In this document: positions 16,291 through 26,023 of the stretch, piece by piece | How the letters are laid out: each line of letters opens with the position of its first letter | Position numbering within the stretch: the first letter of the stretch is position 1 | NCBI RefSeq assembly: GCF_030124145.1 | Contig: NZ_JASKMS010000014.1 | Span: 124,001 to 188,000, forward strand | Length of the DNA: 64,000 nt | Direction of reading: 5' to 3' | Source of the DNA: Streptomyces sp. 378 | Lineage (GTDB): Bacteria > Actinomycetota > Actinomycetes > Streptomycetales > Streptomycetaceae | Made by a program: the position numbers and the translations under genes | Notes under the pieces: generated by a model | Told to the model about the DNA's origin: nothing | Seen by the model: only the letters and a program-made list of their open reading frames with translations | The model's database searches: none

Positions 16291-17893
16291 TCAACCGTGC
16301 CGCCGAAGGGCCCCGGACCGGCGGAGCCTGCGTACGGCCGACCGCAGCTCCGCAACGCGCGCGGGCGAGCCGCCGGCCGGGACCGCCACGGGAGCGGACT
16401 CCGCAGGAGGAGGCGTGACGGCGTCGATCGCCCAGAGGGCGAGTCGCGGGGGCCGTAGGCCGTGTGGGCCGGCCCGTCCCCGGCGTCCGGCGCGCTGTCG
16501 CCGAACACCCGCACCGGATGCCTGTCGTCCCAGGGCTCCCAGCCCGGGTCGCCGTCCGTGGCGAAGCGCACCCAGGCCGCGTGCATGGCGTCCGCCAGCT
16601 CCTGCGGCGCGCCCTCCCCGGCCGGTTTCCGGGACTCTTCGGCCTCACCGGTGTCGAAGACGAAGCCCAGTTCCAGCGCGTGGCAGGCGCCGAGGCCGGG
16701 GAGGTTCGAGGGCCAGGCGAACTCGTAGAGGTACGACGGTTCCGCGCGGGCGTCGGCCAGGTGGTGCAGGGGGAGGCGCAGCAGGTGGTCGGTGACGAGC
16801 TGGCCGACGAGTTCCGCCGTACCGGCGTCGGGGTGCAGGGCACGGTAGCCGCGCGGTACCTCGCCGCCGCAGTGGCAGCGGGCCATGGCGCCAGCGAGGG
16901 CGACCGCGCCGAGGCGGTCGACGCGCTCCAGCAGGCCGCCCGGCACCAGCCACAGCCGGTACTCGTCGCGGGTCCAGCCCATCAGCAGCTCGACGCCCGG
17001 GGCGGCGCCGCCGTCCGTGAGGCCTCCAGGGGGTCGCGCGGGACGACGTCGCCGTCGACGACGAGCCCGAAGGCGGGTCCGCCGACCACCGGGCTGCTCA
17101 GTCTCCCCACTTCGGCCTGGGTGCGCAGCAGCAGGTCGCGGTCGACGGCGGCGAAGGCCTCGGCGGTGGCGCGGATCTTCAGCTGGGCGGCCATACGGCG
17201 CACCATCCGCCGTACCCTGGCCCGCTCGGACGCCTCGGGCGGCCCGCTCTGCAGGACGGCCCGGCGCACCAGCCCCTGGGTCCGCGGGGCGGCGATGAGG
17301 GCGCCGACGCTGATGGCCCCGGCGGACTGGCCGGCGAGGGTGATGCGGCCGGGGTCGCCGCCGAAGGCCTCGATGGACTCGTGCACCCAGGTCAGGGCGG
17401 CGATCTGGTCGCGCAGGCCGGGGTTCGGCGGCGTGTCCGGGAACAGTCCGTAGCCCTCGACGCCCAGCCGGTAGTTGATGGGTAAACAGACCACGCCGTC
17501 GCGGGCGAAGAGTGGCCGTCGTAGACGGGTACGGCGCAGGAGCCCCGGGTCAGGGCGCGCCGTGCAGCCAGACGAGAACGGGCAGGCGGGCCGCGGGGTC
17601 GGGCTGGTGGGTCCGGACGTTGAGGTTGAGGCAGTCGTCACCGGGCACGACCGGGTCGGACAGGTAGTGGGCGAAGGCGTCGGAGTACGGCGGTTTCGGC
17701 GGGGTGGGGCCGAAGGAGCCGGCGTCGCGGACACCGTCCCAGGGCGGCGGGGGCAGAGCCGGCGGAAGCGGTGGGGGCCGAAGGGAGGGGCAGCGTACGG
17801 GATGCCGCGGAAGACCGCGCCCCCGCACTCGTACCGGCCCCGCAGGGCACCGTGGGGCGTGCGCACCACGGGGTCCGCCTGGTCTGCCGTCAT
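16291..17893 (-). pseudogene. Carboxylesterase type B, broken by at least five frameshifts
   Basis: A complete carboxylesterase can be read only by changing frame repeatedly. VRTPHGALRGRYECGGAVFR runs from the ATG at 17893. PPKPPYSDAFAHYLSDPVVP to VLVWLHGAP continues in another frame (about 17780-17555). A short ALTRGSCAVPVYDG segment is in a third. LFARDGVVCLPINYRLG with the nucleophile motif GQSAGAISV follows (17510-16985). MGWTRDEYRLWLVPGG to HTAYGPRDSP comes after a further shift near 16982, and LWAIDAVTPPP after one near 16440, ending at the TGA at 16291. The changes are single-base and there are no in-frame stops, so this is either recent decay or locally poor sequence. If intact it would be a ~500-residue ester hydrolase. 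Confidence 0.8.
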
Positions 17894-17995
17894 ACGTCCA
17901 CCAGCCCCCTCACCGCGCTCGTGCACCGTGAAGATCAGAGCAGCTCGTTGTGGCCCGGTATTCCGGCGCACGAGCGGGTGTGAGGGCTGTTCGGG

Positions 17996-19243
17996 TTACT
18001 TCGCGTACATCAGCGTGCCGAAGCCGAGCTGGTCGAATCCGCCGCTGGTGGTGCCGTAGTCACCCCCTCCGCCCTCGGGGGCGACGGACATGCACATCTG
18101 GGAGATGTACTTGTCGTCGAGGAGCAGCCGCCTGCCGTAGTGGTAGTGGAGCATCGCCCACACGGGGCGGGCCTGGCCGCGGGACGCGGCGCCGGGCACG
18201 GTCTGCGACTGCTGGGCGCAGTTCTGGCCGGTGCCCCAGGTGTACGTGGTGAACGGCACGTTCATGTTCAGGTTGTACTTGGCGACGTACTGGGCGGCCT
18301 TCATGAAGCGGCGGCCGTCGTAGGAGTAGAGGTCGTCGCCCTGGTTCCAGGCCATCTCGCAGAGCGCGCCCATCTGGCCCATACCCATGACCGTGTGGCC
18401 CTGGTCGCGGCCGGACTCCTGCCACTGGCCGAGGTCGTAGCCCTCGACGTTGCTGTACAGGAACGGGACGGCGTGCTGGATGGAACCGTTTCCCGCGCCG
18501 GACTTGAAGTACGTGACGGCCTGGTCGTACTTGGCGGCGTTGTCGGTGAGGATCCCGATGGCCAGGACCGAGGCCATGTTGCACAGGTCCCAGTTGGCCC
18601 AGTAGTTGGTGACGCAGGCGTCGTTGTGGCCGGTGAGGAACTGGTTGTTGAGCGGATAGAAGACCCTGACCATCATGTCCTGGGCGGCGGCGAGGTCGAA
18701 CGCCGGGTAGTCCCGCATGAGTTCGCAGGCGTTCGCGAACTGCCAGCCGTAGATGCCCGCGGCGAGGAATCGGTCGGCGTTGCCGGTGACCGTGGTCAGG
18801 GTGCGTGACCAGGCGTTGAGGATGTTCGCCGCGCACTTGGCGTTGGCCTCGGTGCCGCCGACCTTCCAGCGCAGCGCGTTCTGGTAGGCGGCCGCGATGT
18901 CGTTGTAGAGCAGCGAGTAGTTCTCTCCGGTACCGCCGCGGATGACGGTCGCGGTGGCCCGGGGTGCCCAGGTCGACTGGGAGCGGGAGTTGGCGGTCAG
19001 TCCGTTCCAGCCGGACAGCCAGGGGTCGTCGCCCGCGGCGACCCTGACCTTGGCGCGGTTGATGTCGCCGGCGTTGTGGAGCATGCCGGGGTGGGTGAAG
19101 GCGGCGGGGGCGGCGTCGGCCGTGGCGGCGGTGGCTCCGGCGCCGAGGGCGAGGGCCGCGGTGAGGCCGCCGGCGGCCTTGAGCAGACCGCGGCGGCTCA
19201 CCTGGCCGCCCTCGGGGTGTGTGTGGGGGGAAGTGCGGCTCAT
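17996..19243 (-). CDS. Secreted alginate-lyase-fold protein (single domain)
   Basis: The 415-residue protein has a Tat signal (VSRRGLLKAAGGLTAALALG) and then an (alpha/alpha)-toroid typical of alginate lyase family proteins. It opens with FTHPGMLHNAGDINRAK at about 49. NYWANWDLCNMASVLAIGI (213-231) and WQESGRDQGHTVMGMGQM (274-291) hold Asn, Arg, Asp and His residues likely to form the active site. Family members cleave uronate-containing polysaccharides by beta-elimination. It is the last gene of a six-gene operon, 25 bases after the larger paralogue, with which it shares these blocks. The substrate (alginate, glucuronan or a pectic polyuronide) is unknown. Confidence 0.75.
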   Translation of the reverse strand: MSRTSPHTHPEGGQVSRRGLLKAAGGLTAALALGAGATAATADAAPAAFTHPGMLHNAGDINRAKVRVAAGDDPWLSGWNGLTANSRSQSTWAPRATATVIRGGTGENYSLLYNDIAAAYQNALRWKVGGTEANAKCAANILNAWSRTLTTVTGNADRFLAAGIYGWQFANACELMRDYPAFDLAAAQDMMVRVFYPLNNQFLTGHNDACVTNYWANWDLCNMASVLAIGILTDNAAKYDQAVTYFKSGAGNGSIQHAVPFLYSNVEGYDLGQWQESGRDQGHTVMGMGQMGALCEMAWNQGDDLYSYDGRRFMKAAQYVAKYNLNMNVPFTTYTWGTGQNCAQQSQTVPGAASRGQARPVWAMLHYHYGRRLLLDDKYISQMCMSVAPEGGGGDYGTTSGGFDQLGFGTLMYAK

Positions 19244-19268
19244 GTGGGGTTCTCCGATCCGTGGAGTA

Positions 19269-22200
19269 CTACAGGGGGGTGATTCTCACCTCGTCGAACT
19301 CGGCGGTGCTGCGGGCCAGGGGGTCGCGGGAGCAGACCACGAGGCCCACGTAGTAGGGGGCGTCACCAAAGCCGGGGATGTCCCCCTCGGCGAGGGGGGT
19401 GAAGGTGGCGCCGGCGTCGGCCGAGGCGGATGCGGTGAAGTGCGTACCGGTGCGCTTCAGCCGCAGCAGGCAGGGGGCGGTGACCGCCGCGTTGCCCGTG
19501 AAGGTGGACCTTCCGGCGACGGTCGGGCGCAGCATCAGCTGGGCGCTCGTGCCGCCGGTGACGATCGTCCCGGCCGCCTGGTCGAACGGCGACAGGGACT
19601 TGGCCATGAGCAGGCCGACCCGGTCGCCGGTGGCTCCGGCGCGGGAGACCAGGCGGACGGTGACCTCGCAGTCGCCGCTGGCGGGCCGTCGAACGAACTG
19701 GCCCGTCATGCCCTGGTTGTTGACGGTGAGGTCGGTCCCGGCACCCCGCACCACGAAGGTCCCGTCCTCGTGGGCGGTGCTGCCGGGCGTCCGGACGGCG
19801 ACCACGCCGAGGGTGCCGTAGGCGCGGTCGTCGAGGATGACGTCGCCCAGGTCGCCGTGGGTCCAGGGCGCGGGTGGCGGGGTGCCGACCGTGAGGGTGA
19901 GCGTGCCGGTGGCGTCTGCGGCGGCGTTGCCCGCGGTGGTGGTGACGGTGAACTCACCGGTCCTTGTGGGGGCTCCGGAGATCAGGCCGGTGTGCTTGTC
20001 GAGGCGCAGGCCGTCAGGGAGCCCCTTCGCGGTGAAGCGGACGGGCTCGTGCGTGGCGCGCAGCAGGTGGGTGAAGGGGGCGCCCTTGTTCGCGAACGCC
20101 ACGGTGGACGAGGTGAGTCGTGGCGCGCTCGGCGTCGGCATGGCCGCCTCCGCCGGCTCCGACAGCGGGCCGCGTCCGGCGCGGTTCGTCTTGGCCACCG
20201 CGTAGTGGTACGTCGTGCCGGGCCTGCCGGTCGCGTCGGCGTACCGGATGCGGGTGCCGAAGCCCACGGCGCCGATGCCGGAAGCGAGGCTCTCGAACGG
20301 GCCCTTGGCGGAGGTGGAGCGCAGCACCTGGTAGCGGGCCGACAGGTCCGGGTCGGTCCAGGTCAGCTCGACGGCGTCGGCGCCCTGGACGGCCCGCAGG
20401 TCGCCCGCGGCCCGGGCCGGGCGTGGCACGGACCAGATCTCGCCGCCCGTGCGGGAGGTGACGCCGACGTTGTCGAAGGCGCCGGTGCCGGTCTCGGCGA
20501 AGTCCTCGTCGACCCCGAGGCAGGAGGTGAGGGTGAGACCGACGTAGGCCGTCTTGCCCAAGTCGACCTCGCTGGAGCCGACTTCGGTCCAGTGGGTGCC
20601 GTCCGGGGAGATGGCGCCGGTGCAGCGGTCGCCCCGGCGGGTCACCCGGACCCAGTAGGGCATGCGCAGCCGGTAGCCGTCGCCCGCGCCCTCGACGTAC
20701 GGGGCCTGAAGTGGGGTCGCCGACTCGGGGAGGTCGCCGAGGGAGGAGATCGGGAAGGCGGCGCTGGTGGTGATGGTCTGCTGCTGGGACGGTGGTACGG
20801 GCGTGCTGCCGGTGCCCTTGACCGCGGCCCCCGCCTTCGCCCGTACGGACCACACGCCGCTCCAGGTGTGCAGCGGCAGGCCCTGGATCAGCATGGCGGC
20901 ATGCGCCGCGTCCGCGTCCAGGCCTGCGCGAACGGTGACGCCGATCTTTGAATACTGGGAGCTGAGGGGATACACGATCCGGGCGGTGATCGTGCCGTCG
21001 CCGCGCAGCGGCAGGTACGCCAGGCGGTGGGTGTCGGCGGTGCCGGACGCCTCCAGCACGAACCGCTCGCCGTCGAAGACGGCCGAGCCGGGAATCCTCA
21101 CGTCCCCGACGTCCCGCGTCTCCCAGGGGTCGGGCAGCCCGGGGACCGCCGCCGCCCAGGCCGAACGGGCGCTGGTGCCCAGGGAGTTGGTGGCGGTGAT
21201 CCGGTAGTAGGAGGGCCTGCCCGCGCGGGCGTCACGGTCGGTGTACGCCGGTTTGTCGAGGCCGCTCGCGATCGTCCCGTACGGTCCGTCGGCACCGGTC
21301 GCCCGCAGGACCGTGTACGACTCGGCCCACGCCGACGGCACCCACGCCACGGTGACGGACTTGTGGCCGCCCACCGCCGTGACACCGGCCGGAGCCGTGG
21401 GCCTGGCCGGGGACGGGGCCTTCGTGCCCGCGAAGGTGAGGGTGCCCCAGCTCGGCAGGTCGTCGTTGCTGCCCTCGACGACGCGGGCACCGCCCGTGCC
21501 GCGGAAGACGGCCGCCTTGGTGTAGGGGGCGTCGAGGCCCCGGACACCGGCGTAGTGCGCGTAGGCCATCTCGTAGATCGGAGGCAGGTTTCCGCGCCCG
21601 ACGGCGGAGACGGACTTCTTGACGTACTTGCCGGTGCGGTCCAGGTCGGGGACGAAGGGCACGTCGCCGCCGAGGTTGTAGCGGGCGGCGTACTCCACGT
21701 TCTTCAGCAGCCGGTAGTCGTCGAAGGCGTACAGGTCGACGCCCTGGTTCCAGGCGACCTGCGCGGCGTCCGCGAGCAGGCCGACGGCGAGCTGCTCGTG
21801 GCCCTGGTCGCGCCCGGACTCCTGGCCCTGTCCCGCGTCCGTGACGATGCGGTGCGGGACGCTGCCGTTGCCCGCCCCGGCGGCGGCGAACCTGAGTGCG
21901 TCCTCGAAGAGGGTGGGCTCCTCGCAGAACACGCCGATGGCGAGGATCGACTGGACGGACGTCAGGTCCCAGTTGCCGTTGGCGTAGAGCATGTAGCCGG
22001 AGATCGCCGGATACCAGACGCGCAGGAAGGACTCCTCGCAGCGCGCGATGTCCTCCTTCGCCCAGCCGTCGTAGCCGGTGTGCCGCAGCAGTTCGGCGGC
22101 ATTGACGAACTTGAAGACCTGGAGGCCCGCGCCGAGCGGCCCGTCGGCGCCGGTGACGGCCGTCAGGGACGCCGACCAGGCGTTGAGGATGTCGCGGGAC

Positions 22201-22610
22201 TTGTCGGCGTAGGCACGCTCGCCCGTGACGCACCACATCAGCGCGGTCTGGTAGGCGGCGGCCGAGTCGGCGACGGCCTGGTTCTGGAAGTTGGTGGGGC
22301 CGCGACCCCAGGAGGTGATCTGGCCGGTGTTCTGGATGGTGTAGGTGGCCTTCGAGCGGGCGTGCGCCGCGAGCGCGAGGTAGCCGTCGTAGACCGGGGA
22401 TTCCTTGGCGGCGACGGCGGCCTTCATACGCGCTATGGCGTCGGCGCTGTGCAGCAGCCCGGGGTGCGTGAAGGCGCGGAGCCCGGTGGTGCCGTCCTGG
22501 CCGGCCGCGCGGGCGCTGCCGGGCGCGAGCAGTCCGCCCGCGCCCGCCACCAGCAGCAGGGCCGCCGTGCCGCCGAGGAAGTTCCGGCGGCTCGGAGCAG
22601 ATGTGGTCAT
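19269..22610 (-). CDS. Large secreted multidomain alginate-lyase-fold protein
   Basis: The 1113-residue protein begins with a Tat signal (APSRRNFLGGTAALLLVAGA). About residues 45-400 form a lyase-like toroid resembling the downstream single-domain protein (FTHPGLLHSADAIARMKAAV; YANGNWDLTSVQSILAIGVF; GQESGRDQGHEQLAVGLLAD). Then come a fibronectin-III-like module (about 410-500), a concanavalin-like beta-sandwich (about 510-700, LGKTAYVGLTLTSC), a second FN3-like module (about 715-810), a putative Ig module (about 815-900) and a second concanavalin-like sandwich to the end. The accessory modules would bind glycan. The ATG overlaps the stop of the GH28-like gene (ATGA), so translation is coupled. 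Its long tail is unusual for alginate lyase family proteins. Confidence 0.75.
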   Translation of the reverse strand: MTTSAPSRRNFLGGTAALLLVAGAGGLLAPGSARAAGQDGTTGLRAFTHPGLLHSADAIARMKAAVAAKESPVYDGYLALAAHARSKATYTIQNTGQITSWGRGPTNFQNQAVADSAAAYQTALMWCVTGERAYADKSRDILNAWSASLTAVTGADGPLGAGLQVFKFVNAAELLRHTGYDGWAKEDIARCEESFLRVWYPAISGYMLYANGNWDLTSVQSILAIGVFCEEPTLFEDALRFAAAGAGNGSVPHRIVTDAGQGQESGRDQGHEQLAVGLLADAAQVAWNQGVDLYAFDDYRLLKNVEYAARYNLGGDVPFVPDLDRTGKYVKKSVSAVGRGNLPPIYEMAYAHYAGVRGLDAPYTKAAVFRGTGGARVVEGSNDDLPSWGTLTFAGTKAPSPARPTAPAGVTAVGGHKSVTVAWVPSAWAESYTVLRATGADGPYGTIASGLDKPAYTDRDARAGRPSYYRITATNSLGTSARSAWAAAVPGLPDPWETRDVGDVRIPGSAVFDGERFVLEASGTADTHRLAYLPLRGDGTITARIVYPLSSQYSKIGVTVRAGLDADAAHAAMLIQGLPLHTWSGVWSVRAKAGAAVKGTGSTPVPPSQQQTITTSAAFPISSLGDLPESATPLQAPYVEGAGDGYRLRMPYWVRVTRRGDRCTGAISPDGTHWTEVGSSEVDLGKTAYVGLTLTSCLGVDEDFAETGTGAFDNVGVTSRTGGEIWSVPRPARAAGDLRAVQGADAVELTWTDPDLSARYQVLRSTSAKGPFESLASGIGAVGFGTRIRYADATGRPGTTYHYAVAKTNRAGRGPLSEPAEAAMPTPSAPRLTSSTVAFANKGAPFTHLLRATHEPVRFTAKGLPDGLRLDKHTGLISGAPTRTGEFTVTTTAGNAAADATGTLTLTVGTPPPAPWTHGDLGDVILDDRAYGTLGVVAVRTPGSTAHEDGTFVVRGAGTDLTVNNQGMTGQFVRRPASGDCEVTVRLVSRAGATGDRVGLLMAKSLSPFDQAAGTIVTGGTSAQLMLRPTVAGRSTFTGNAAVTAPCLLRLKRTGTHFTASASADAGATFTPLAEGDIPGFGDAPYYVGLVVCSRDPLARSTAEFDEVRITPL

Positions 22611-24130
22611 GACGCGGCCGCCTCGGCGGTGGTGAGGAACTTGAGGTTCGTCACGTGCTCGTTGACGAACATGGGCACGCCGTCCGAGGCCAGGTACCAC
22701 GTCGGCTTGCCCGTGCTGTCGGCGATCACCCTGCCGTTGACTCGGAGGTTCTCGAAGGTGACGTCCTTGATCGCGTGCTCCGCGTCGAGGCCGGCGATGA
22801 TCGAGAGGTCGGCGTTCTTGCCGTTGTAGCTGAGGTCCTTGATGTAGACGGACTCGATGCCGCGGCCTGCCGACGTGTTGTACTTCGGGTTGTACTCGAC
22901 CCGCATGTGGATGAGCTGGCCCCAGCGGAAGTCCTCCACGCGGATGTCGTCGAACCTGACGTCCCGGACGAGGTTGCTGTCACCGACCATGAAGGCGATG
23001 GCGCCCTGGTAGGTCACCTGCGGCTCGCGGTGGTCGAGGATGTCGATGTTCTCGTAGCGCAGGTTCTCCAGCATCTCGGGGGTGTCGGAATTTCCGTGCA
23101 CGCCGATGTTGATCGGGTGGGCGACGTCGGCCCAGAGGGAGCAGTTCTTGACGGTGATGTTGCGGGTGTCGCCGTAGAAGTCCCAGCGGTGGGTGTAGAG
23201 GGCGACGCAGTCGTCGGAGGTGCGCAGGAAGCAGCCGTCGACCGTGACGTTCTCGGAGCAGTAGAGCTGGATGCCGTCACCCCAGCCCTGGTGGCTGAAG
23301 GCGCGCAGATTCCTGATGGTGAGGTTGTTGGACTCGGCGACTCTGATGTTCTCGTACCGGGGGTTGAGGATCGTGACGCCGTCGATCGTGACGTTGTCGC
23401 ACTTGCGGACGAAGACCGCGCCACCGGTCGTGTCGTAGACCACGCCGCGGCCGATCAGCCGGCAGTTCTCCACGCCCTCGAAGATCACGCTGGACATGAG
23501 GACGGCGCCCGGGGCCAGGTAGACGGTAGTGCCGGTGGGCACCTTCAGGGTTCGGTCGGGGTGAGTGTGCAGACCGGGCCCGAAGTACATGACCTTCTTG
23601 TCGCCCTCGGTGGGCACGTTCTGCTCGAGCGGGTTCGCGAACAGGTGCAGGCAGTCGAAGATCTTGTCGTCGACCTGGACGACCAGGTTGCGGGGCCGGT
23701 CCAGTGTGAAGCGCGCGGTGCTGCCGAGCACCTCGGGCTTGATGCCGTACGAGTCCGGGCGGATGCGGACCTTCTCGCCGCCGCCCGGGTGGTACGTGAC
23801 CTCGACCTCGACGGTGCCGGAGAAGTCGAAGGCGGCCCAGGAGGAGCTCTGGGCCTTGTTGCTGCCGGTGTTCGCGTCGATCAGTGCGAGCTTGGCAAGG
23901 TAGACGCCGAGCTTCTGCCAGGTGCCTCCGAGTGGCCGGACCTTGACGGTGAAGGAGTTGTTGACAGGCACCTTCGGAAGGGTCGGGTGGATGACCACTC
24001 GGTCGCCGGTGGTGCCGTTCTCCTCCGCCGCAGCGGCCTGTGTGGTGCCCGCGATGCCGCCGGCCAAGCCGGCGGCAGCGATGACACCGGCGGCCTGGAG
24101 GGTGGTTCGGCGTGACAGAGGCGTGTTCAT
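22607..24130 (-). CDS. Secreted GH28-like beta-helix glycosidase
   Basis: The 507-residue protein has a Tat signal (PLSRRTTLQAAGVIAAAGLA). An N-terminal beta-sandwich (about 45-170) precedes a right-handed beta-helix (about 175-480) with repeated turns such as NVTIDGVTI and NLTIRNLRA. Candidate catalytic residues match the polygalacturonase pattern loosely: Asp285 in WGDGIQLY, Asp306-Asp307 in RTSDDCVAL and His345 in GVHGNSD. This fits GH28 or a neighbouring beta-helix family (GH49-like) acting on a uronic-acid or other polysaccharide. It follows the permease gene by 34 bases and overlaps the multidomain lyase gene by 4, so importer and depolymerases are co-expressed. Confidence 0.72.
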   Translation of the reverse strand: MNTPLSRRTTLQAAGVIAAAGLAGGIAGTTQAAAAEENGTTGDRVVIHPTLPKVPVNNSFTVKVRPLGGTWQKLGVYLAKLALIDANTGSNKAQSSSWAAFDFSGTVEVEVTYHPGGGEKVRIRPDSYGIKPEVLGSTARFTLDRPRNLVVQVDDKIFDCLHLFANPLEQNVPTEGDKKVMYFGPGLHTHPDRTLKVPTGTTVYLAPGAVLMSSVIFEGVENCRLIGRGVVYDTTGGAVFVRKCDNVTIDGVTILNPRYENIRVAESNNLTIRNLRAFSHQGWGDGIQLYCSENVTVDGCFLRTSDDCVALYTHRWDFYGDTRNITVKNCSLWADVAHPINIGVHGNSDTPEMLENLRYENIDILDHREPQVTYQGAIAFMVGDSNLVRDVRFDDIRVEDFRWGQLIHMRVEYNPKYNTSAGRGIESVYIKDLSYNGKNADLSIIAGLDAEHAIKDVTFENLRVNGRVIADSTGKPTWYLASDGVPMFVNEHVTNLKFLTTAEAAAS

Positions 24131-24164
24131 GCGTAACTCCTTGCAAAAAGTTCGGTAAGAGGGG

Positions 24165-25028
24165 TTACTTCAGGCCGGTCGTGGACATCCCGGCGACGAA
24201 ACCGCGCTGGGCGATCAGGAAGATCAGCAGGATCGGCACGACGTACATCACGGAGGCCGCGGCCTGGAGGTTGGTGATCGGCGAGCCGGCCTGGGTGACG
24301 TAGGTGGACATGATGGCCACGGCGAGTGTGGTGCGGTCGGTGGAGAGCAGCAGCTGCGGGGCGATGTAGTCGCCCCAGGTCCAGGTGAAGGCGATGATGA
24401 AGCTCGCGGACAGCACCGGCCAGGACTGCGGCAGGAAGATGCGCCAGAAGATCATGCCGTAGCCGCAGCCGTCGACGATCGCGGCCTCCTCCAGCTCACG
24501 GGGCAGGCCGGCGAAGAACTGGCGGAAGAGGAAGACCAGATACGGGGCCGCGGCCAGCCCCCAGAGCACCCACGGCCAGTACGTGTCGACCATGCCGAGC
24601 TTCGCGAAGATCAGGTAGGTCGGCAGCAGAGTGATCATCTGGGGCAGCATCATCGAGCCGAGCAGGATGCCGAACAGCCACTTCTTTCCGGGCGCGTCGA
24701 GGCGGGCGAAGCCGAAGCCGACCCAGGCGGAGCTGAGGGTGACGAGTGTGGCGTAGAGGAGGGCGATGATCAGGGAGTTGCGGGCGTAGCCGAGGAAGTC
24801 GACGAGGTTGAAGGCGTCGGCGAAGTTGTGCCACTCGAAGTGGGTGGGCAGCCAGTGCACGGGGGCTGCGGCCGTCTCCGCGGAGGTCTTCAGGCCGGTG
24901 AGCAACAGCCAGCCGAAGGGCCCGAGGAGCAGTCCGGTGATGACGACGAGGACCGTGTAGAGGACGAGGCGGCTGACGCGGACCTTGACGCGGGCAGGCG
25001 ACTTGGGGGGAAGACTGGCGGCGGTCAC
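24165..25028 (-). CDS. Carbohydrate ABC importer permease (MalG/MsmG type)
   Basis: The 287-residue membrane protein has six predicted helices and the EAA loop LEEAAIVDGCGYGMIFWRIFLPQ at about 190, which docks the ATPase. It starts with GTG at 25028, overlapping the stop of the partner permease (GTGA). The 32 upstream in-frame residues belong to the shadow of that gene. It forms the membrane channel with the 25025-26023 product. No ATPase gene is nearby, so a shared MsiK/MsmK-type ATPase is expected, as for many streptomycete sugar importers. Confidence 0.87.
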   Translation of the reverse strand: MTAASLPPKSPARVKVRVSRLVLYTVLVVITGLLLGPFGWLLLTGLKTSAETAAAPVHWLPTHFEWHNFADAFNLVDFLGYARNSLIIALLYATLVTLSSAWVGFGFARLDAPGKKWLFGILLGSMMLPQMITLLPTYLIFAKLGMVDTYWPWVLWGLAAAPYLVFLFRQFFAGLPRELEEAAIVDGCGYGMIFWRIFLPQSWPVLSASFIIAFTWTWGDYIAPQLLLSTDRTTLAVAIMSTYVTQAGSPITNLQAAASVMYVVPILLIFLIAQRGFVAGMSTTGLK

Positions 25029-26023
25029 TTCTTCGCCTCCGGGTCGACGTTGTAGAACACCATGCCGGACGCGAACTTGAAGATGATTCCGGTCACGATG
25101 AGGATCAGGACGAAGAGCACCCACAGCAGCGCGGAGGCGTAGCCGTAGCGGCCGAGCGCGAAGTACTGGGCGAACACGTGCATCATGTAGAGGTAGTTGG
25201 ACTGCGGGACGGTCGTGACGCTGCCCGTGGTGCCGATCGGGGCCAGCAGCAGCGGCATGATGGTCTGCACGGACGCGATCACCCCGGTCACCGTCTGGAA
25301 GAGCAGCACGGGGGACAGCAGCGGTACGGTGATGCTGCGGAAGGTGCGCCAGGCGCTCGCTCCGTCGATGCGGGCGGCCTCGTGCAGTTCACGCGGGACG
25401 TCCTGGAGCCCGGCCAGCGAGATGATCATGATGTTTCCGGCGGTCCAGAGCACGGTCATCAGCAGGACGTAGCGGGCATAGGGGTCGGCCATCCAGCCCA
25501 CGGCGTCGAAGCCGAAGAGGGTCAGGACGCCGTTGGCGGCACCGGAGTTCTGGTCGAAGAGCGTCTTGAAGGCGATACCGGCGCCCACCGGGGGCACCAC
25601 GGCCGGCAGATAGAGCAGGGTGCGGAACAGGCCCCGCGCCTTCAGGGGCCGGTTGACCAGCACGGCCAGGCCGAGTCCGGAGATGATGGACAGCGGTACC
25701 GAGGTCAACGCGAACAGCCCCGCGCGCCCCAGGGAGTCCCAGGTCGTGGGGTCCGAGAAGAGCTCGCTGTAGTTGCCGAGCCCGACGTACGTCCAGTGCG
25801 GCGAGATGCCGTCGTACGTGGTGAAGCTCAGCCACAGCGCGTACGCCATCGGCACGATGGTCAGCAGCAGGAAGCCGATGATCCACGGCGAGGTGAACAT
25901 GTAGAACGCGCGGTGTCGGCGCGCTGTCATGGAGACCCGCGGCCGGCCTGCCTGCCGGGCGTCACGGGCGGTCACCGTCGAGCGGGTCCGCTGTGCGGCC
26001 GAGTTGAGCTGATCGACGGTCAT
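25025..26023 (-). CDS. Carbohydrate ABC importer permease (MalF/MsmF type)
   Basis: The 332-residue protein has a cytoplasmic N-terminal stretch, then six membrane helices (the first at about 40-60, YMFTSPWIIGFLLLTIVPMA). The ATPase-contacting loop is ELHEAARIDGASAWRTFRSI at about 230. It is coupled by 4-base overlaps to both the binding-protein gene upstream and the second permease gene downstream. It forms half of the translocation pore for an oligosaccharide. Confidence 0.87.
   Translation of the reverse strand: MTVDQLNSAAQRTRSTVTARDARQAGRPRVSMTARRHRAFYMFTSPWIIGFLLLTIVPMAYALWLSFTTYDGISPHWTYVGLGNYSELFSDPTTWDSLGRAGLFALTSVPLSIISGLGLAVLVNRPLKARGLFRTLLYLPAVVPPVGAGIAFKTLFDQNSGAANGVLTLFGFDAVGWMADPYARYVLLMTVLWTAGNIMIISLAGLQDVPRELHEAARIDGASAWRTFRSITVPLLSPVLLFQTVTGVIASVQTIMPLLLAPIGTTGSVTTVPQSNYLYMMHVFAQYFALGRYGYASALLWVLFVLILIVTGIIFKFASGMVFYNVDPEAKK

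Noticed and set aside
22405..22829. Plus-strand frames over the lyase/GH28 junction
   Set aside because: They are antisense to two coupled genes with clear signal peptides and overlaps, with no ribosome site.
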